64,000 nt of DNA, taken from assembly GCF_010731715.1 (NCBI RefSeq), contig NZ_AP022587.1, forward strand, positions 496,001 through 560,000, given 5' to 3'. A program made the position numbers and the translations under genes. The notes under the pieces are model-generated. The model worked only from the letters and a program-made list of their open reading frames with translations, was not told the origin of the DNA and ran no database searches. The stretch comes from Mycobacterium stomatepiae (GTDB lineage Bacteria; Actinomycetota; Actinomycetes; Mycobacteriales; Mycobacteriaceae). Shown here piece by piece: positions 16,906 to 26,695 of the stretch (position 1 is its first letter; every line of letters starts with the position of its first letter).

Positions 16906-18581
16906 ATGAGCCCGGTCGCCGAATTCGACTTCATCATCGTGGGAGCAGGCAGTGCGGGCTGCCTGCTCGCCAATCGGCTCAGCGCCAAACCTGATCGCCG
17001 TGTGCTCCTGATCGAGGCGGGCGGCAGAGATAACTGGTTCTGGATCAAGGTGCCGGTGGGCTATCTGTACACCATCGCCAATCCCCGCACCGACTGGTGC
17101 TTCACGACCGAGGTCGACCCCGGCCTGGCCGGCCGCAGCATTCACTACGCGCGTGGTCGTGTGATCGGCGGGTGCTCGTCGATCAACGCGATGATCCACA
17201 TGCGCGGTCAGGCAAGCGATTACGATCTGTGGGCGCGAGCCACCGGTGACGAGCGATGGCTTTGGGGTGGCCCGGACAGTCCAGGCGAGACACTGGCGAT
17301 CTATAAGGAGTTGGAGGACTACTTCGGCGGAGCCGACGAGTGGCACGGTGCCGGTGGTGAGATCCGTGTCGAGCGGCCACGGGTGCGTTGGAAGATCTTG
17401 GACACCTGGCAGGCCGCGGCTGCCGAGGTCGGCATCTTCCCGATCGACGAGTTCAATCGGGGTGTCAACGCCGGCTCTGCGTACTTTCACGTGAACCAAC
17501 GCCGTGGCCGTCGCTGGTCGATGGCCGATGCCTTCCTGCATCCCATCGCCGACCGGCCGAATCTCACCGTCTACACGCAGACCCAGGCCTTGCAGCTTCT
17601 GATGGACGACCAGGTCCACGAGGATCAGCGTCGCGGTGCCTGGACCACGGCGCAGCAACGCATCACCGGCCTGCGGCTGCTCAGGGATGGCCAGGTCGTC
17701 GACGTCCGAGCCCGCCGGGAGGTGATCCTGAGCGCCGGGGCTATCGGCTCGCCGCATCTGATGCAGGTCTCGGGTCTGGGCCCGGCTGGCCTGCTTGCCC
17801 AGCATCAAGTGCCGGTGGTCGTCGATCTGCCGGGAGTCGGCGAAAACCTCCAGGACCATCTGCAGATTCGAACGATCTACCGGATACGGGGTACCCCGAC
17901 CGTCAACACGCTGTACCGGAACTGGATCAGCCGTGCGGGTATGGGACTTCAGTACCTGCTGTTGCGATCGGGGCCCATGACTATGCCGCCGTCCACGCTA
18001 GGAGCTTTCGCCAAGAGCGACCCCGCGCTGGAAAGTGCCGATCTGGAGTGGCATGCGCAGCCCTTGTCATTGCCGAAGTTCGGCGAACCGCTACACCCCT
18101 TTGGAGCGATCACTCCTTCGGTCTGCAATCTGCGACCCACCTCGCGAGGCCATGTGTGCATGGCCAGTGCCGATCCCCTGACCTACCCGAAGATCTTCTG
18201 CAACTACCTGTCGACTGACGCCGATCGTCAAATCGCCGTGCGGGGCCTCCGGATGACCCGGCAGATCATGGCGGCGCCGGCTCTTGCCGGGTACGACCCG
18301 CAAGAGTTGCTTCCCGGAACGCAACTGGTCAGCGACGAAGACCTGCAGCGGGCGGCCGGTGAACTCGGCACCACGATTTTCCACCCGGTAGGTACCTGCG
18401 CGATGGGAGCCTTCGATGCCCACGGTCGGCCGCCACGGTACTCGACACCGACTGCCGCGTGTATCGCGTCGCGGGCCTTCGAGTGGTCGATGCGTCGGCT
18501 ATGCCCACCATCATTTCCGGCAACACCAACGCGCCGGTCATGCTCATCGCAGAGCGTGCAGCGCGGGCGATCGTGGGCTAA
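16906..18581 (+). pseudogene. GMC-family oxidoreductase, frameshifted near the C-terminus
   Basis: Starts at ATG 16906. The FAD-binding N-terminus is FDFIIVGAGSAGCLLANRLS; GMC signatures include GRVIGGCSSINAMIHMRGQA and LSAGAIGSPHLMQVSGLGPA. The frame holds through [20 protein letters not shown] (about residue 507) and then breaks near 18430. A one-base deletion there, if restored, gives [40 protein letters not shown] and a stop at 18579. The intact enzyme would be about 558 residues, the size of choline-dehydrogenase-like GMC proteins, which oxidise alcohols. The lost part contains the SGNTNAP active-site Asn loop. The raw frame runs on to 18720 with unrelated sequence. Confidence 0.85.
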
Positions 18582-18747
18582 GTCGGTTAGCGCAAACCAT
18601 CAATCTGCTTGCACGCCCGGTCGTTTCGCACGTGCCATCCGAGGTCATAGCCGAATGGTCACCGTTCGGTATCCATTTGGGAATGCAACTGCGTTTCGGC
18701 TAGCGCAGCTCTATCGGTAACAACAGTCACATCGTTAACATCGCGCG

Positions 18748-19575
18748 ATGCACATTTTGCCCCCGATGGCCAGTACCGCGCGACCGCGTGTCGTTTCCCG
18801 GCGCGATGCGCTGCGCTACGCAACTGCGTTGGCCAGTCTGGGGGCCGCGGCAGTAGCCTGCGGCATGCCCACGGCGGCCGCCGCCGCTCCTCCCCAACTG
18901 ATCGACTTCGCCGCGCGCCAGATTCCGGCGCAGCAGATTCGGGCTGGCGGCTATAGCGGGGTGGTCAACTACGTTTCGGAGTCGCGCCCTGGCACATCGT
19001 TTGGCGCCAAGCCGATCACTCGGTCCTACGCCGACTCCTTGAAAGCCGCGGGCCTGGTGATCGTCAGTAACTACCAATACGGCAAACCGGGTAGTTCGGC
19101 ACCGTCGGACTTCACGCGGGGCTACGCCGGCGGCGTCGCGGACGCGCGCACCGCCTGGCAGCTGCACACCGCCGCGGGCGGCGGCCAGGGTGCCCCGATC
19201 TTCTTTACCATCGACGAGGACATCAATCACGACACCTGGAATCGCACTGCGCTGCAGTGGTTTCGGGGAATCAACTCGGTTCTTGGGGTTCAACGCACCG
19301 GCATCTACGGAGGCATCAGGGCGTGCCAGTGGGCTGCGGCCGATGGCGTCGTCGGGTCTTCGAGCACACCCGGCCGCCGCTGGCTCTGGCAAACCAAGGC
19401 ATGGTCCGGCAGTCAGGTCCACCCCGCCGCCGTTCTCTACCAGCGTGTCGTCAGCACCGCGTCCAATCCGGGGCCGAAGGTCGGCGGACTCGAAGTCGAT
19501 GTTAACGACGTCCTCGCTTCCGATTGCGGCCAGTGGAACCTCCATGCGGGTCAACCGCTTGGCGATGTGCGGTAG
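18748..19575 (+). CDS. Tat-exported DUF1906 protein (Rv2525c-like)
   Basis: 275 residues. The N-terminus has a twin-arginine signal (VVSRRDALRYATALASL) ending in an Ala-rich cleavage zone near residue 45. The mature part is one DUF1906 domain with a glycoside-hydrolase-like (GH25-type) barrel: LIDFAARQIPAQQIRAGGYS at the start, GAPIFFTIDEDINHDTWN with acidic residues in the expected pocket, RTGIYGGIRACQWA and the terminal GLEVDVNDVLASDCGQW. In M. tuberculosis Rv2525c is exported by Tat and linked to cell-envelope biology and beta-lactam response. It is intact and monocistronic. Confidence 0.88.
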   Translation: MHILPPMASTARPRVVSRRDALRYATALASLGAAAVACGMPTAAAAAPPQLIDFAARQIPAQQIRAGGYSGVVNYVSESRPGTSFGAKPITRSYADSLKAAGLVIVSNYQYGKPGSSAPSDFTRGYAGGVADARTAWQLHTAAGGGQGAPIFFTIDEDINHDTWNRTALQWFRGINSVLGVQRTGIYGGIRACQWAAADGVVGSSSTPGRRWLWQTKAWSGSQVHPAAVLYQRVVSTASNPGPKVGGLEVDVNDVLASDCGQWNLHAGQPLGDVR

Positions 19576-19620
19576 TGGCGAGGTCGCTGGCCGCAATTCG
19601 AGCCAAAGCCCGGACGGGAG

Positions 19621-20163
19621 CTAAAGGCCGGACGGGACGACCTTGCCGTCTACCGTCACCGCGACCTGGCCGGTCGCCGGGTTGTACTCGATCTTGCCGT
19701 GCTCGAAGGTCGACACCTCCAGGTCGCCGATGGTGCTCACGTCGCTGGTGGGCAGACCCAGCGGACCTGCCGAACCGTTGGTCCCGGTGACCGCGGGCGT
19801 GCCGGCCTGATCGTTCTTGGCGGTGATCGCGCCGCCCTGGAATTGCTGGAATACCACGCCGCTTTCCCGCGTGCCCGCGTTGCGGTCACCCGTCAGTGGC
19901 TTGCCAAGCGCCGTTTTCTGCTGCTCGGTTGCCGACGAGTATTTGGCGGCGATCGGGCCGGTCAAGGTCACCTCGATGCCGCTCTCCCCGGTGAGCTTCA
20001 TCTCGGTCGGTTGCGCTGGGGTTGTCGACGTGGCGGTGGCTTTCGCGCTGGCTGGCGGCGGTGCCGACGCATCCACGCTCTTGCTATTGCCGCAGCCCGC
20101 AGTGATCAATGCGACGGCGGCCAAGCCGACGACTGCGATGTGGCGGTTTGCGATCGTTCTCAT
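19621..20163 (-). CDS. Lipoprotein with LGFP-type repeats
   Basis: 180 residues from ATG 20163. A lipoprotein signal peptide (MRTIANRHIAVVGLAAVALI) ends in the lipobox TAGC. A Ser/Thr/Ala/Pro-rich linker follows. Residues about 65-175 carry an LGFP-like repeat: GPLGLPTSDVSTIGDLEVST, then FEHGKIEYNPATGQV. LGFP repeats occur in mycolate-layer proteins of Corynebacteriales and are thought to bind the cell wall. It ends 45 bp from the convergent DUF1906 gene. Confidence 0.75.
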   Translation of the reverse strand: MRTIANRHIAVVGLAAVALITAGCGNSKSVDASAPPPASAKATATSTTPAQPTEMKLTGESGIEVTLTGPIAAKYSSATEQQKTALGKPLTGDRNAGTRESGVVFQQFQGGAITAKNDQAGTPAVTGTNGSAGPLGLPTSDVSTIGDLEVSTFEHGKIEYNPATGQVAVTVDGKVVPSGL

Positions 20164-20246
20164 GGGCTTGCTCCCCCGTCTGCCTGTGGTGTGGCGATCG
20201 CCGTGTTCGTAGCTCCGAACGAACCTACAAGGGCAAGACTCGATAC

Positions 20247-22437
20247 TTACCTGCCGGCAGAAGATATCGCGATGTCGGTCAGCCCAGCCGCCGCGCCGAA
20301 GAGATGTCCTTGCGCCAATCCGCATCCGGCCATGAAGACCGTCTCCGCCTGTTCGGCGGTTTCGATACCTTCGGCGATCACCTTGAGTCCCAGCGCTTCG
20401 CATAAGCCGATCACCGACCGATACAGCGTGAGGTTTCGTTCCGGCTCGACGCCCGCCGCGAGGCGACGGTCGAGCTTGACGATTTGCACGGGCAGCTCGT
20501 GTAGGTAGGTCAGCGAGTTGTAACCCGTGCCGAAATCGTCCAACGCCACGCCGATTCCTAGTTGGTTCAATCGTCGGATGGCGGCCGCTCCGTCGGCGAG
20601 GTCAACGATGGGGACGGTCTCGGTGATCTCCAGGACGAGTCGATGTGGCGACAGCCCATGTCGCGCGAGCGTGCGGATGACGGCTTGTTCGAAATCGACG
20701 CTGCCGAGCCGTGCGGCACCGATGTTGACGTGAAGGTCCAAATCGAGGCCTGCGGCTTGGATCTGCGCGCACGCCTGATCGAGCACCAAGGCATCGAGCA
20801 GTGCGCCCAGGCCGTTGGCTTCAGCCAGCGCGACGAAGGTTTGGGGTGGAATCTGTATCCCGCTCGGCGCCGTCCACCGGGCAAGCGCCTCGACGGCGAC
20901 CGGTGTGCTTTCTGGCAGGGCCACCACGGGCTGATACTTGAGCTGAAATCCTTGCGGGACAGCACCGTTCGCTTGCCGCAGCGCGGTCGTGAAATCCTCC
21001 GACACGCTGAATGCCGGGCGGTAAACCACGGCAGTGTCTTTGCCCAGCCGCTTGCCGGTGTGCATCGAGATATCGGCCTGTCTGAGCAGGTCGTCGGAGG
21101 TCGGCGCAACGTCGGCTCTGCCGGGACTGACCAAGCCCATGCTGGCACGCATTCGCACCGAAGTCCCATGCACCGAGAACGGACTTCGCAGCGCCATCCG
21201 GAGCTGGTCGGCGACCATCTCTGGTGCATCGACAGCATGGGTGGTAAGGATGGCGAACTCGTCTCCCCCGATGCGGGCCAGCGTGTCGGGTTGGCTGAGG
21301 TAACTCCGCAGGCGTGCGCTGATCGCGCACAGCAACTCGTCGCCGGCCGCATGCCCGAAACGGTCATTGACCTCTTTGAAGTCATCGAGATCGACAAAGA
21401 CTAAGACGAACGGGCCGCCGCGGATGGCTTCGTCGAGCCGTTGAGCCAACAGCAATCGATTGGGTAGGCCGGTCAGTGAATCGTGGTGCGCCTGATGGGC
21501 GAGTCGGCGCTTGGCGTCGACAAGTTGCTTGGTCAGCATCCGTTGGACCCGCATGGCCACCAGGTAACGGGTCGCGACGAGCAACGCCATCGCCAAGTAA
21601 GTACCGGCGAAGAGTGCGTCGATCCCCCGCCCGACCAGCACTTGAAACGTGAGCAGGGCCGTGCTTCCCAGGAAGCCCACATAGGGCCAGCGTCAGCTGT
21701 GCCCAGTTGGTTGGCTGTTCGTTGTCATCGTCCGGGCGGGGCCGTGGAGGGAGCACGAGCAGGCTCCACGCGATCAGCAGTGGTGGCATGACGAATCCGA
21801 TGCCGACCCACAGATCCAGCGTCGTCACATCGACGCTGCGCAGGTAGGCGAGAAGCCTGTCCGAGGAGGCGAGGGTAATCACCGCTGCTGCAAGCAGCAT
21901 GTAGTTCGCCCGGCCCGGCCGATACGGCGGATACCACATGGCAAGGAGCACCGCGCTCACCACCGTCACGAGCTCAACCGCGGCGATTCCGTAGACGACT
22001 GCGGTATTGGTCGAGCGCGGCAGCGCGGCGCCGCCCATCGCGCCCAAGCGTGCGATGTACACCAGGTGGCAGAACGCCAGCGTAATCACGAGTCCGTCGA
22101 GAACGGTCGTGATGACCACAGGCCCCGGTCGTATTGGCGCCCGGATGTTGTGGTCACGGCCGGCGCGCACCAGGAGAAGCATCGCCACGGTGAACAAGAG
22201 CCCGGCGACGAAGTAGCCGACGACGGCGGACGTCGGAGCGGTTCCGCCGCGGCGGGTCGCGCTGGCCAGCCACGAGAGAAATTCGGCGGTCAGAAAGGTG
22301 GCTATCGAGGCCAAGAGGAATGCTCGCCACCACCGTGACAGGCCGGCCACCCGGCCCACCACGACGAGCCCAATGAGCAATGCGCCCACACACAGCGTTG
22401 CTTCGAGGACAAACTGCACGCGTTGCGCCACCGCCAC
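20247..22437 (-). pseudogene. Membrane GGDEF-EAL protein with one frameshift
   Basis: The N-terminal frame (start 22437, MAVAQRVQFVLEATLCVGAL) holds about seven hydrophobic segments and breaks near 21688 after NWAQLTLA. The second frame resumes at YVGFLGSTALLTFQVLVG with two more segments. It then shows a coiled linker, a GGDEF domain (DSLTGLPNRLLLAQRL, ARIGGDEFAIL) and an EAL domain (VAVEALARWTAPSG, ALDDFGTGYNSLTYLHELPV, IAEGIETAEQAE). One extra C restores a protein of about 730 residues. The GGDEF and EAL motifs are intact, so both c-di-GMP synthesis and hydrolysis would be possible. The soluble half could still be made from an internal start. Confidence 0.85.
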
Positions 22438-22687
22438 TCCCTACAAGGCGAGCGCGTTGAACGCCGCCGTGGCGACGACGACGGCAGATAGCCCAAAATG
22501 CAGGCGGCGACCCTGAAACGACAACGCGCCCCCTCCGGCGTTGAAGCTCAATATCTTTGCAGACTAGTTTGACGGTCGGACCGATATCGCATAACCAGCT
22601 ATACCCCCGAGTACTTCGAGCTGGCCTCCGTGTCCCGTGGCGTAGCGGGTCGTTAGGGCCAATGTCGACCGCCATAAAGGAGATTCC

Positions 22688-23014
22688 GTTGGCCTATTCA
22701 GAAGGAAGAGGCAATCCAAAACAGCTCCCACTGATGCCAAGGTCTACTACTCCACCCCTTTTGGTGACACAAAGGACGGCAAACAAAAGCCGTTCTTGCT
22801 TGAACGCGAGGGTGTTTGGTACGTGCCGGTGTTTCGCAGCGTGGAATCGATGAAAGAATTCTACGAGCGTATGAACCGCGCCGCGTACATGATCCTCGAA
22901 GGTGACGTGAAGACGGTGATGGACACCAACCGTTCGATTGAGCTGATGAAACGTGTGGGGGTCGTCATTGAGCCCTTCAGTGATCATCCCGTCGAGTTCA
23001 TGCCCGACTCGTGA
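22688..23014 (+). CDS. Conserved-looking small protein with GTT where the start codon should be
   Basis: The frame 22688-23014 encodes 108 residues: GLFRRKRQSKTAPTDAKVYY, then STPFGDTKDGKQKPFLLERE, GVWYVPVFRSVESMKEFYER and a C-terminal IEPFSDHPVEFMPDS. An AAGGAG ribosome site lies 5 bases before a GTT codon at 22688, exactly where ATG or GTG is expected. The next in-frame start is TTG at 22796, which would remove the first third. Either GTT is a mutated GTG/ATG, or it is a sequencing error. The fold may be SseB-like; I am not sure of the family. Basic N-terminus, acidic remainder, soluble. Confidence 0.6.
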   Translation, partial: VGLFRRKRQSKTAPTDAKVYYSTPFGDTKDGKQKPFLLEREGVWYVPVFRSVESMKEFYERMNRAAYMILEGDVKTVMDTNRSIELMKRVGVVIEPFSDHPVEFMPDS

Positions 23015-23147
23015 CGGATGCTGAGCGTCACAAGCCTTACGGCACAGTGCAGACCGCGTTCACCGTCAGGCGCCACGCGTGTAGCCGGGGTGCTTCTCAA
23101 GTAGCGTGAGTAGGCCGCTAGCTGATTCGGCGTTTTCGGGCGCAGCC

Positions 23148-25178
23148 TCAGCGTTCGATTACTGTCAACGAGCCGTGGTTGAGGTCGCTGGTGACGTAGG
23201 CGTAGTGGGTGGTTGGGTCGACGGCGATGGCGAGCGGATTGTTACCGACGGAAAGGATGCCGGTGACGACGCGCCTGCTGGTGTCAATCACCGACACGGA
23301 GGCGCCGCTGTAGTTGGCCACGTACGCGGTGTTCGTCGGCGGATCCACCGCCACACCCGCGGGACGTTGCCCGACGGGCACGCTGGCGGTGACACCGAGG
23401 CTGAGGGTGTCGACCAAGGACACCGAGGCGTCATCGCCGCTCGCGATATCGGCGGTGTGCGATGCGCTATCGACGGCGATACCGGCCGGGTGGACGCGAA
23501 GCGCGACAGAGCCGATGACCGTTCGGTTGGTGGTGTCGATAACGGTCACCACCGGATCGACAGTGGTGACAAACAAGCGGTGAGCGGTCCGATCGATGGC
23601 TACGCGGCTCGGACCTTTTCCGGTGGGCACCGTCGCCGTCACGGTGTGCGTCGCCGTGTCGATGACTGACACCGTTGCGTTATCACCGTTGGTGGCATAG
23701 GCGATTCGGGCATCGGGATCGACCACTATTCCGCCCGGATGGGTACCGACCCCTATTCTGGCGATGACCTTGCTGGCGACGATGTCGATGACTGACACCG
23801 AGGCGTCGTCGAAGTTGGTGACGTACACGGTCCGGGTCGACGGATCCACGGCAAGACCGACGGGGTGGCGTCCGACAGCGATCGTGGCGGTGACCATACG
23901 GCTGGTGGTATCGACCACCGAGACGGAGTTGGAACCGGTGTTGGCGACATAGGCGCTGTGTCCGGCGGAGTCGACCGCGACACCGAAGGCGCCATTGCCT
24001 ACCCGTATTGAGGCGGCGATCGTCGGTGGACCACTCGGCACTGCCGGTACCCCCGCGCCGGGCGTGCCTCCCCCGCTCTGCGCCGATGGCGGCGGGGCGA
24101 CCGCCGTGTGCGTTTGCGTAGATCCAGCCGTGGATGTGGCTGTGCGTAGCAGGTATACGCTCGCACCCCCGAATGCCACCACCACCGCAATGGCCGCGGC
24201 GGCTACCCATGATCGTTTGACGCGTTTGCGATTCCCCACCAGGTGCTGCGATGGATCGCGGTGCGTTGCCTTCTGTGCTGGCTGCGTAGGGTCATCCGGC
24301 CACGAGGCCGCTCGTGTGCGCACGGGGGCAATGACGGTGTGCGACTGGATATTCGGGCTCGGCACGGGCAGCGGCACTGTGATCGCGTCGCGGGCGGCGC
24401 GTGCGATGTCCACCGGGGTGGCGTAGCGCCGCTCGGGGTCCTTGGCCATGCCCGTCGCGATGACCGCATCGAACGCCTGCGGCGCACCGGAGTCCGATGG
24501 TCGCGGCGGTGGGGTCGACAGATGCCCTGCCACTTGTTGTTCGATGCTGTCACCCGGAAATGGGGATCCGCCCGTCAAGCATTCATAGAGCACGCAGGCC
24601 AGGGCGTAGATGTCTGAGCGTGCGTCGGCCTCACCGACTCTGAAGCGCTCCGGCGCCATGTAACGCAGCGTGCCGACCACCGCGTCCGTCCCCGTCAGAC
24701 CGGTCTCGCCCACTACGCGCGCGATTCCGAAATCGATCAGATACGCAAAGTCGTGTTCATCAAGCAAGATGTTGGAGGGCTTGATATCTCGATGTACCAG
24801 TCCAATCTTGTGTGCGGCGTAAACGGCTTGTGCCACCTGCTCGACGATGTGCACCGCGCGTGAGGGCGGCATCGCGGCGGAGGCCAGCACGGTCGCCAGG
24901 TCGCGGCCCTCGATCAGCCGCATGTCAACGAATAGCCGCCCATCGATCTCGCCGTAGGTGTGAATCGGCACCGCATGCGGATTGTTTATTCGTGCCGCAG
25001 CGTGGGCCTCACGACGGAATCGCTGTTGAAATGTCCTGTCCGACGCGAAGTGTGCCGGGAGCACTTTCAGCGCGACGATCCGATCGGTGACGGTGTCGTA
25101 GGCTCGCCAGACCTCCCCCATGCCACCCCTGCCGAGCAAAGTGATCAGGCCGTACCGGCCGAACGGGGTCCCTTCCAT
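23148..25178 (-). CDS. Transmembrane Ser/Thr kinase with extracellular YVTN beta-propeller
   Basis: 676 residues from ATG 25178. The kinase domain (about 8-270) has GRYGLITLLGRGGMGEVWRA, the VAIK-type Lys (RIVALKVLPAHF), the catalytic HRDIKPSNILLDE and the magnesium-binding DFGIARVVGETGLTGTD with its activation loop. A basic juxtamembrane region leads to one membrane helix (VAAAAIAVVVAFGGASVYLL, about 345). A Pro/Gly linker and seven or so roughly 43-residue repeats follow (VAVDPSTRTVYVTNFDDASV, then SVIDI), forming a propeller outside the cell. The layout parallels PknD, which has an NHL propeller sensor; here the blades are YVTN type. It is intact and monocistronic. Confidence 0.92.
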   Translation of the reverse strand: MEGTPFGRYGLITLLGRGGMGEVWRAYDTVTDRIVALKVLPAHFASDRTFQQRFRREAHAAARINNPHAVPIHTYGEIDGRLFVDMRLIEGRDLATVLASAAMPPSRAVHIVEQVAQAVYAAHKIGLVHRDIKPSNILLDEHDFAYLIDFGIARVVGETGLTGTDAVVGTLRYMAPERFRVGEADARSDIYALACVLYECLTGGSPFPGDSIEQQVAGHLSTPPPRPSDSGAPQAFDAVIATGMAKDPERRYATPVDIARAARDAITVPLPVPSPNIQSHTVIAPVRTRAASWPDDPTQPAQKATHRDPSQHLVGNRKRVKRSWVAAAAIAVVVAFGGASVYLLRTATSTAGSTQTHTAVAPPPSAQSGGGTPGAGVPAVPSGPPTIAASIRVGNGAFGVAVDSAGHSAYVANTGSNSVSVVDTTSRMVTATIAVGRHPVGLAVDPSTRTVYVTNFDDASVSVIDIVASKVIARIGVGTHPGGIVVDPDARIAYATNGDNATVSVIDTATHTVTATVPTGKGPSRVAIDRTAHRLFVTTVDPVVTVIDTTNRTVIGSVALRVHPAGIAVDSASHTADIASGDDASVSLVDTLSLGVTASVPVGQRPAGVAVDPPTNTAYVANYSGASVSVIDTSRRVVTGILSVGNNPLAIAVDPTTHYAYVTSDLNHGSLTVIER

Positions 25179-25701
25179 CGAAACCTCCCGACAGCTGCAA
25201 TTCAGACACCATATTCCACCGCTGGCGCAGTTTGAGAAACCCTTGCACTGGTGTTTGTCGTCCCAGCCCACATACTCGGGGCGCGCAGGGTCGGCTCGGT
25301 CACGTTTACCTATCGCAGCGCACCGGACCGATTCCCGCGGTGTAGTAGTCCATTTACGACCCGACCACGACAGCTTTGGTCACCCCGGGCATTTTCATGC
25401 ACACGGCAGCCCGCCGGCCAGATGAGGTCAGCGCGATCGCATGACGCACTGACCGAGACGGCCGATCTTTGGGCGGCAGGGCACCACAAGGTGCACTGCC
25501 GATGCCAACCGGCGTCGCCCACGACAGAGCACCGACGAATACGGGGAGGCAACATCGAATTACGCAATTTTCGCATTGCAGTGCACTGCAACATATTTCG
25601 ATATTGATGGCGTCTACGAGCTGCTGCATACCTCAACCGGGAAGTGATCGACGCATTCGTCGGCGCCGACCGCGGCGACGGAGAACCGCGTTCGCGGCCA
25701 T
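25179..25701. other. Intergenic region containing a perfect palindrome
   Basis: 523 bases between the kinase start and the DUF4345 stop. Besides the dyad at 25576-25591, a plus-strand stretch at about 25615-25715 reads RAAAYLNREVIDAFVGADRG, then a stop. It looks protein-like but has no start. It may be the start or the remains of a gene once controlled by the dyad. Confidence 0.35.
25576..25591. promoter_or_regulatory. Perfect 16-bp palindrome TTGCAGTGCACTGCAA
   Basis: Fully symmetric with no spacer. It is just upstream (5') of the protein-like plus-strand stretch at 25615 and about 400 bp upstream of the kinase start. It has operator form, but no regulator gene is close by. Confidence 0.4.
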
Positions 25702-26073
25702 TCATCCGTGGGTAGCAAGCAGCAGTGCGGCGGCGCCGAACGATTCGACGATGCAGTAAAACCAGTTGGGGTAGAACGGAGTTCGGCCATCGATGACCGC
25801 GGAGACGATACGGCCAAAAGCCATGCCCGCCAGGGCCAACCCGACCGTGATCATGATTCCAGTTCGCAACGACCCTGATTTGAAGGCGGCGAAGGCAAGC
25901 ACGCCGGCGATCGCGAGCCCGAATCCGCCGTACACAGCGCGTACCTCGGAGCGGGATTCACGCCCTGGCAGCACGATGCCGAACACCCGGATCATCGCGG
26001 CCGGAGCGGCCAACGCGTAAACGCCCATACCGAGAAAGAACACGGCGGCCACTACGATCACGCCGACTGTCAC
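25702..26073 (-). CDS. DUF4345-like four-helix membrane protein
   Basis: 123 residues, nearly all hydrophobic, with four membrane segments: TVGVIVVAAVFFLGMGVYAL, then after an RSEVRAVYGGFGLAIAGVLA loop two further helices, and CIVESFGAAALLLATHG. The EVRAVYGG motif between helices 1 and 2 is typical of DUF4345 proteins. Function is unknown. Intact. Confidence 0.7.
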   Translation of the reverse strand: MTVGVIVVAAVFFLGMGVYALAAPAAMIRVFGIVLPGRESRSEVRAVYGGFGLAIAGVLAFAAFKSGSLRTGIMITVGLALAGMAFGRIVSAVIDGRTPFYPNWFYCIVESFGAAALLLATHG

Positions 26074-26166
26074 ATTGGCCTCCTGTCTTGATCTTCCCTA
26101 CCCAAGCGACGATCTGGGCATGTGGATCAAGGCTCTCGGTGTTCGCGACATCGCATCGGGCGCTAC

Positions 26167-26403
26167 CTATGCTCCGCGGCTCACGCGGAAACGCTTGAGC
26201 CGCGACGTCGTTCCGGATATCAATTCGACTTGGCGTCTCGGTAATTGGAGGTGGGCCGCCAACACGCGGGTGACCGCGTCGTTGGCCGCACCGTCAACCG
26301 CTCGCTCCCGGACATAGATTGTCAGCTCCCCATTGGGACCGACTTCGACAAGCGGTCCCTTGCGACTTCCGGGCTTGACCTTCACGACGACGGAGTCGGT
26401 CAT
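26167..26403 (-). CDS. DUF167 (YggU-family) protein
   Basis: 78 residues from ATG 26403 (MTDSVVVKVKPGSRKGPLVE). The family core is ELTIYVRERAVDGAANDAVT, then a helix and LISGTTSRLKRFRV at the C-terminus. DUF167 proteins are small alpha/beta proteins of unknown function, widely conserved. The N-terminal extension open in the same frame lacks a ribosome site. Confidence 0.85.
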   Translation of the reverse strand: MTDSVVVKVKPGSRKGPLVEVGPNGELTIYVRERAVDGAANDAVTRVLAAHLQLPRRQVELISGTTSRLKRFRVSRGA

Positions 26404-26695
26404 GCCGCTAAAGGCTACCGTCCGGACTTGCCGATCGCGCAGTGGGCCAAAGGGCGGCGCACGCGTCAAGACGGTCGTGCCGTATCGGATTGGCAGTAGT
26501 GGGCCGCTGCTTCACCCCGGTTTTGGGTCGGCGCTTGGCCGGTTCCTTCAGCAACCGAAGCCTTATCGAGGTTCCTGCGCGAAAACCTTTGTCGCCCTTG
26601 ACTAGCCCGGGGCGGTGGTCGACGCGATAGTGACAATCGCGGCGGTGACGGCGTAGCGCGTTGCGCTCGACCCCGCGCGCGGACGCCCGTTTAGG

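Noticed and set aside
16906..18720. 604-residue GMC protein as a natural full-length product
   Set aside because: The last ~90 residues are unrelated to the family, while the correct C-terminus is present in the next frame.
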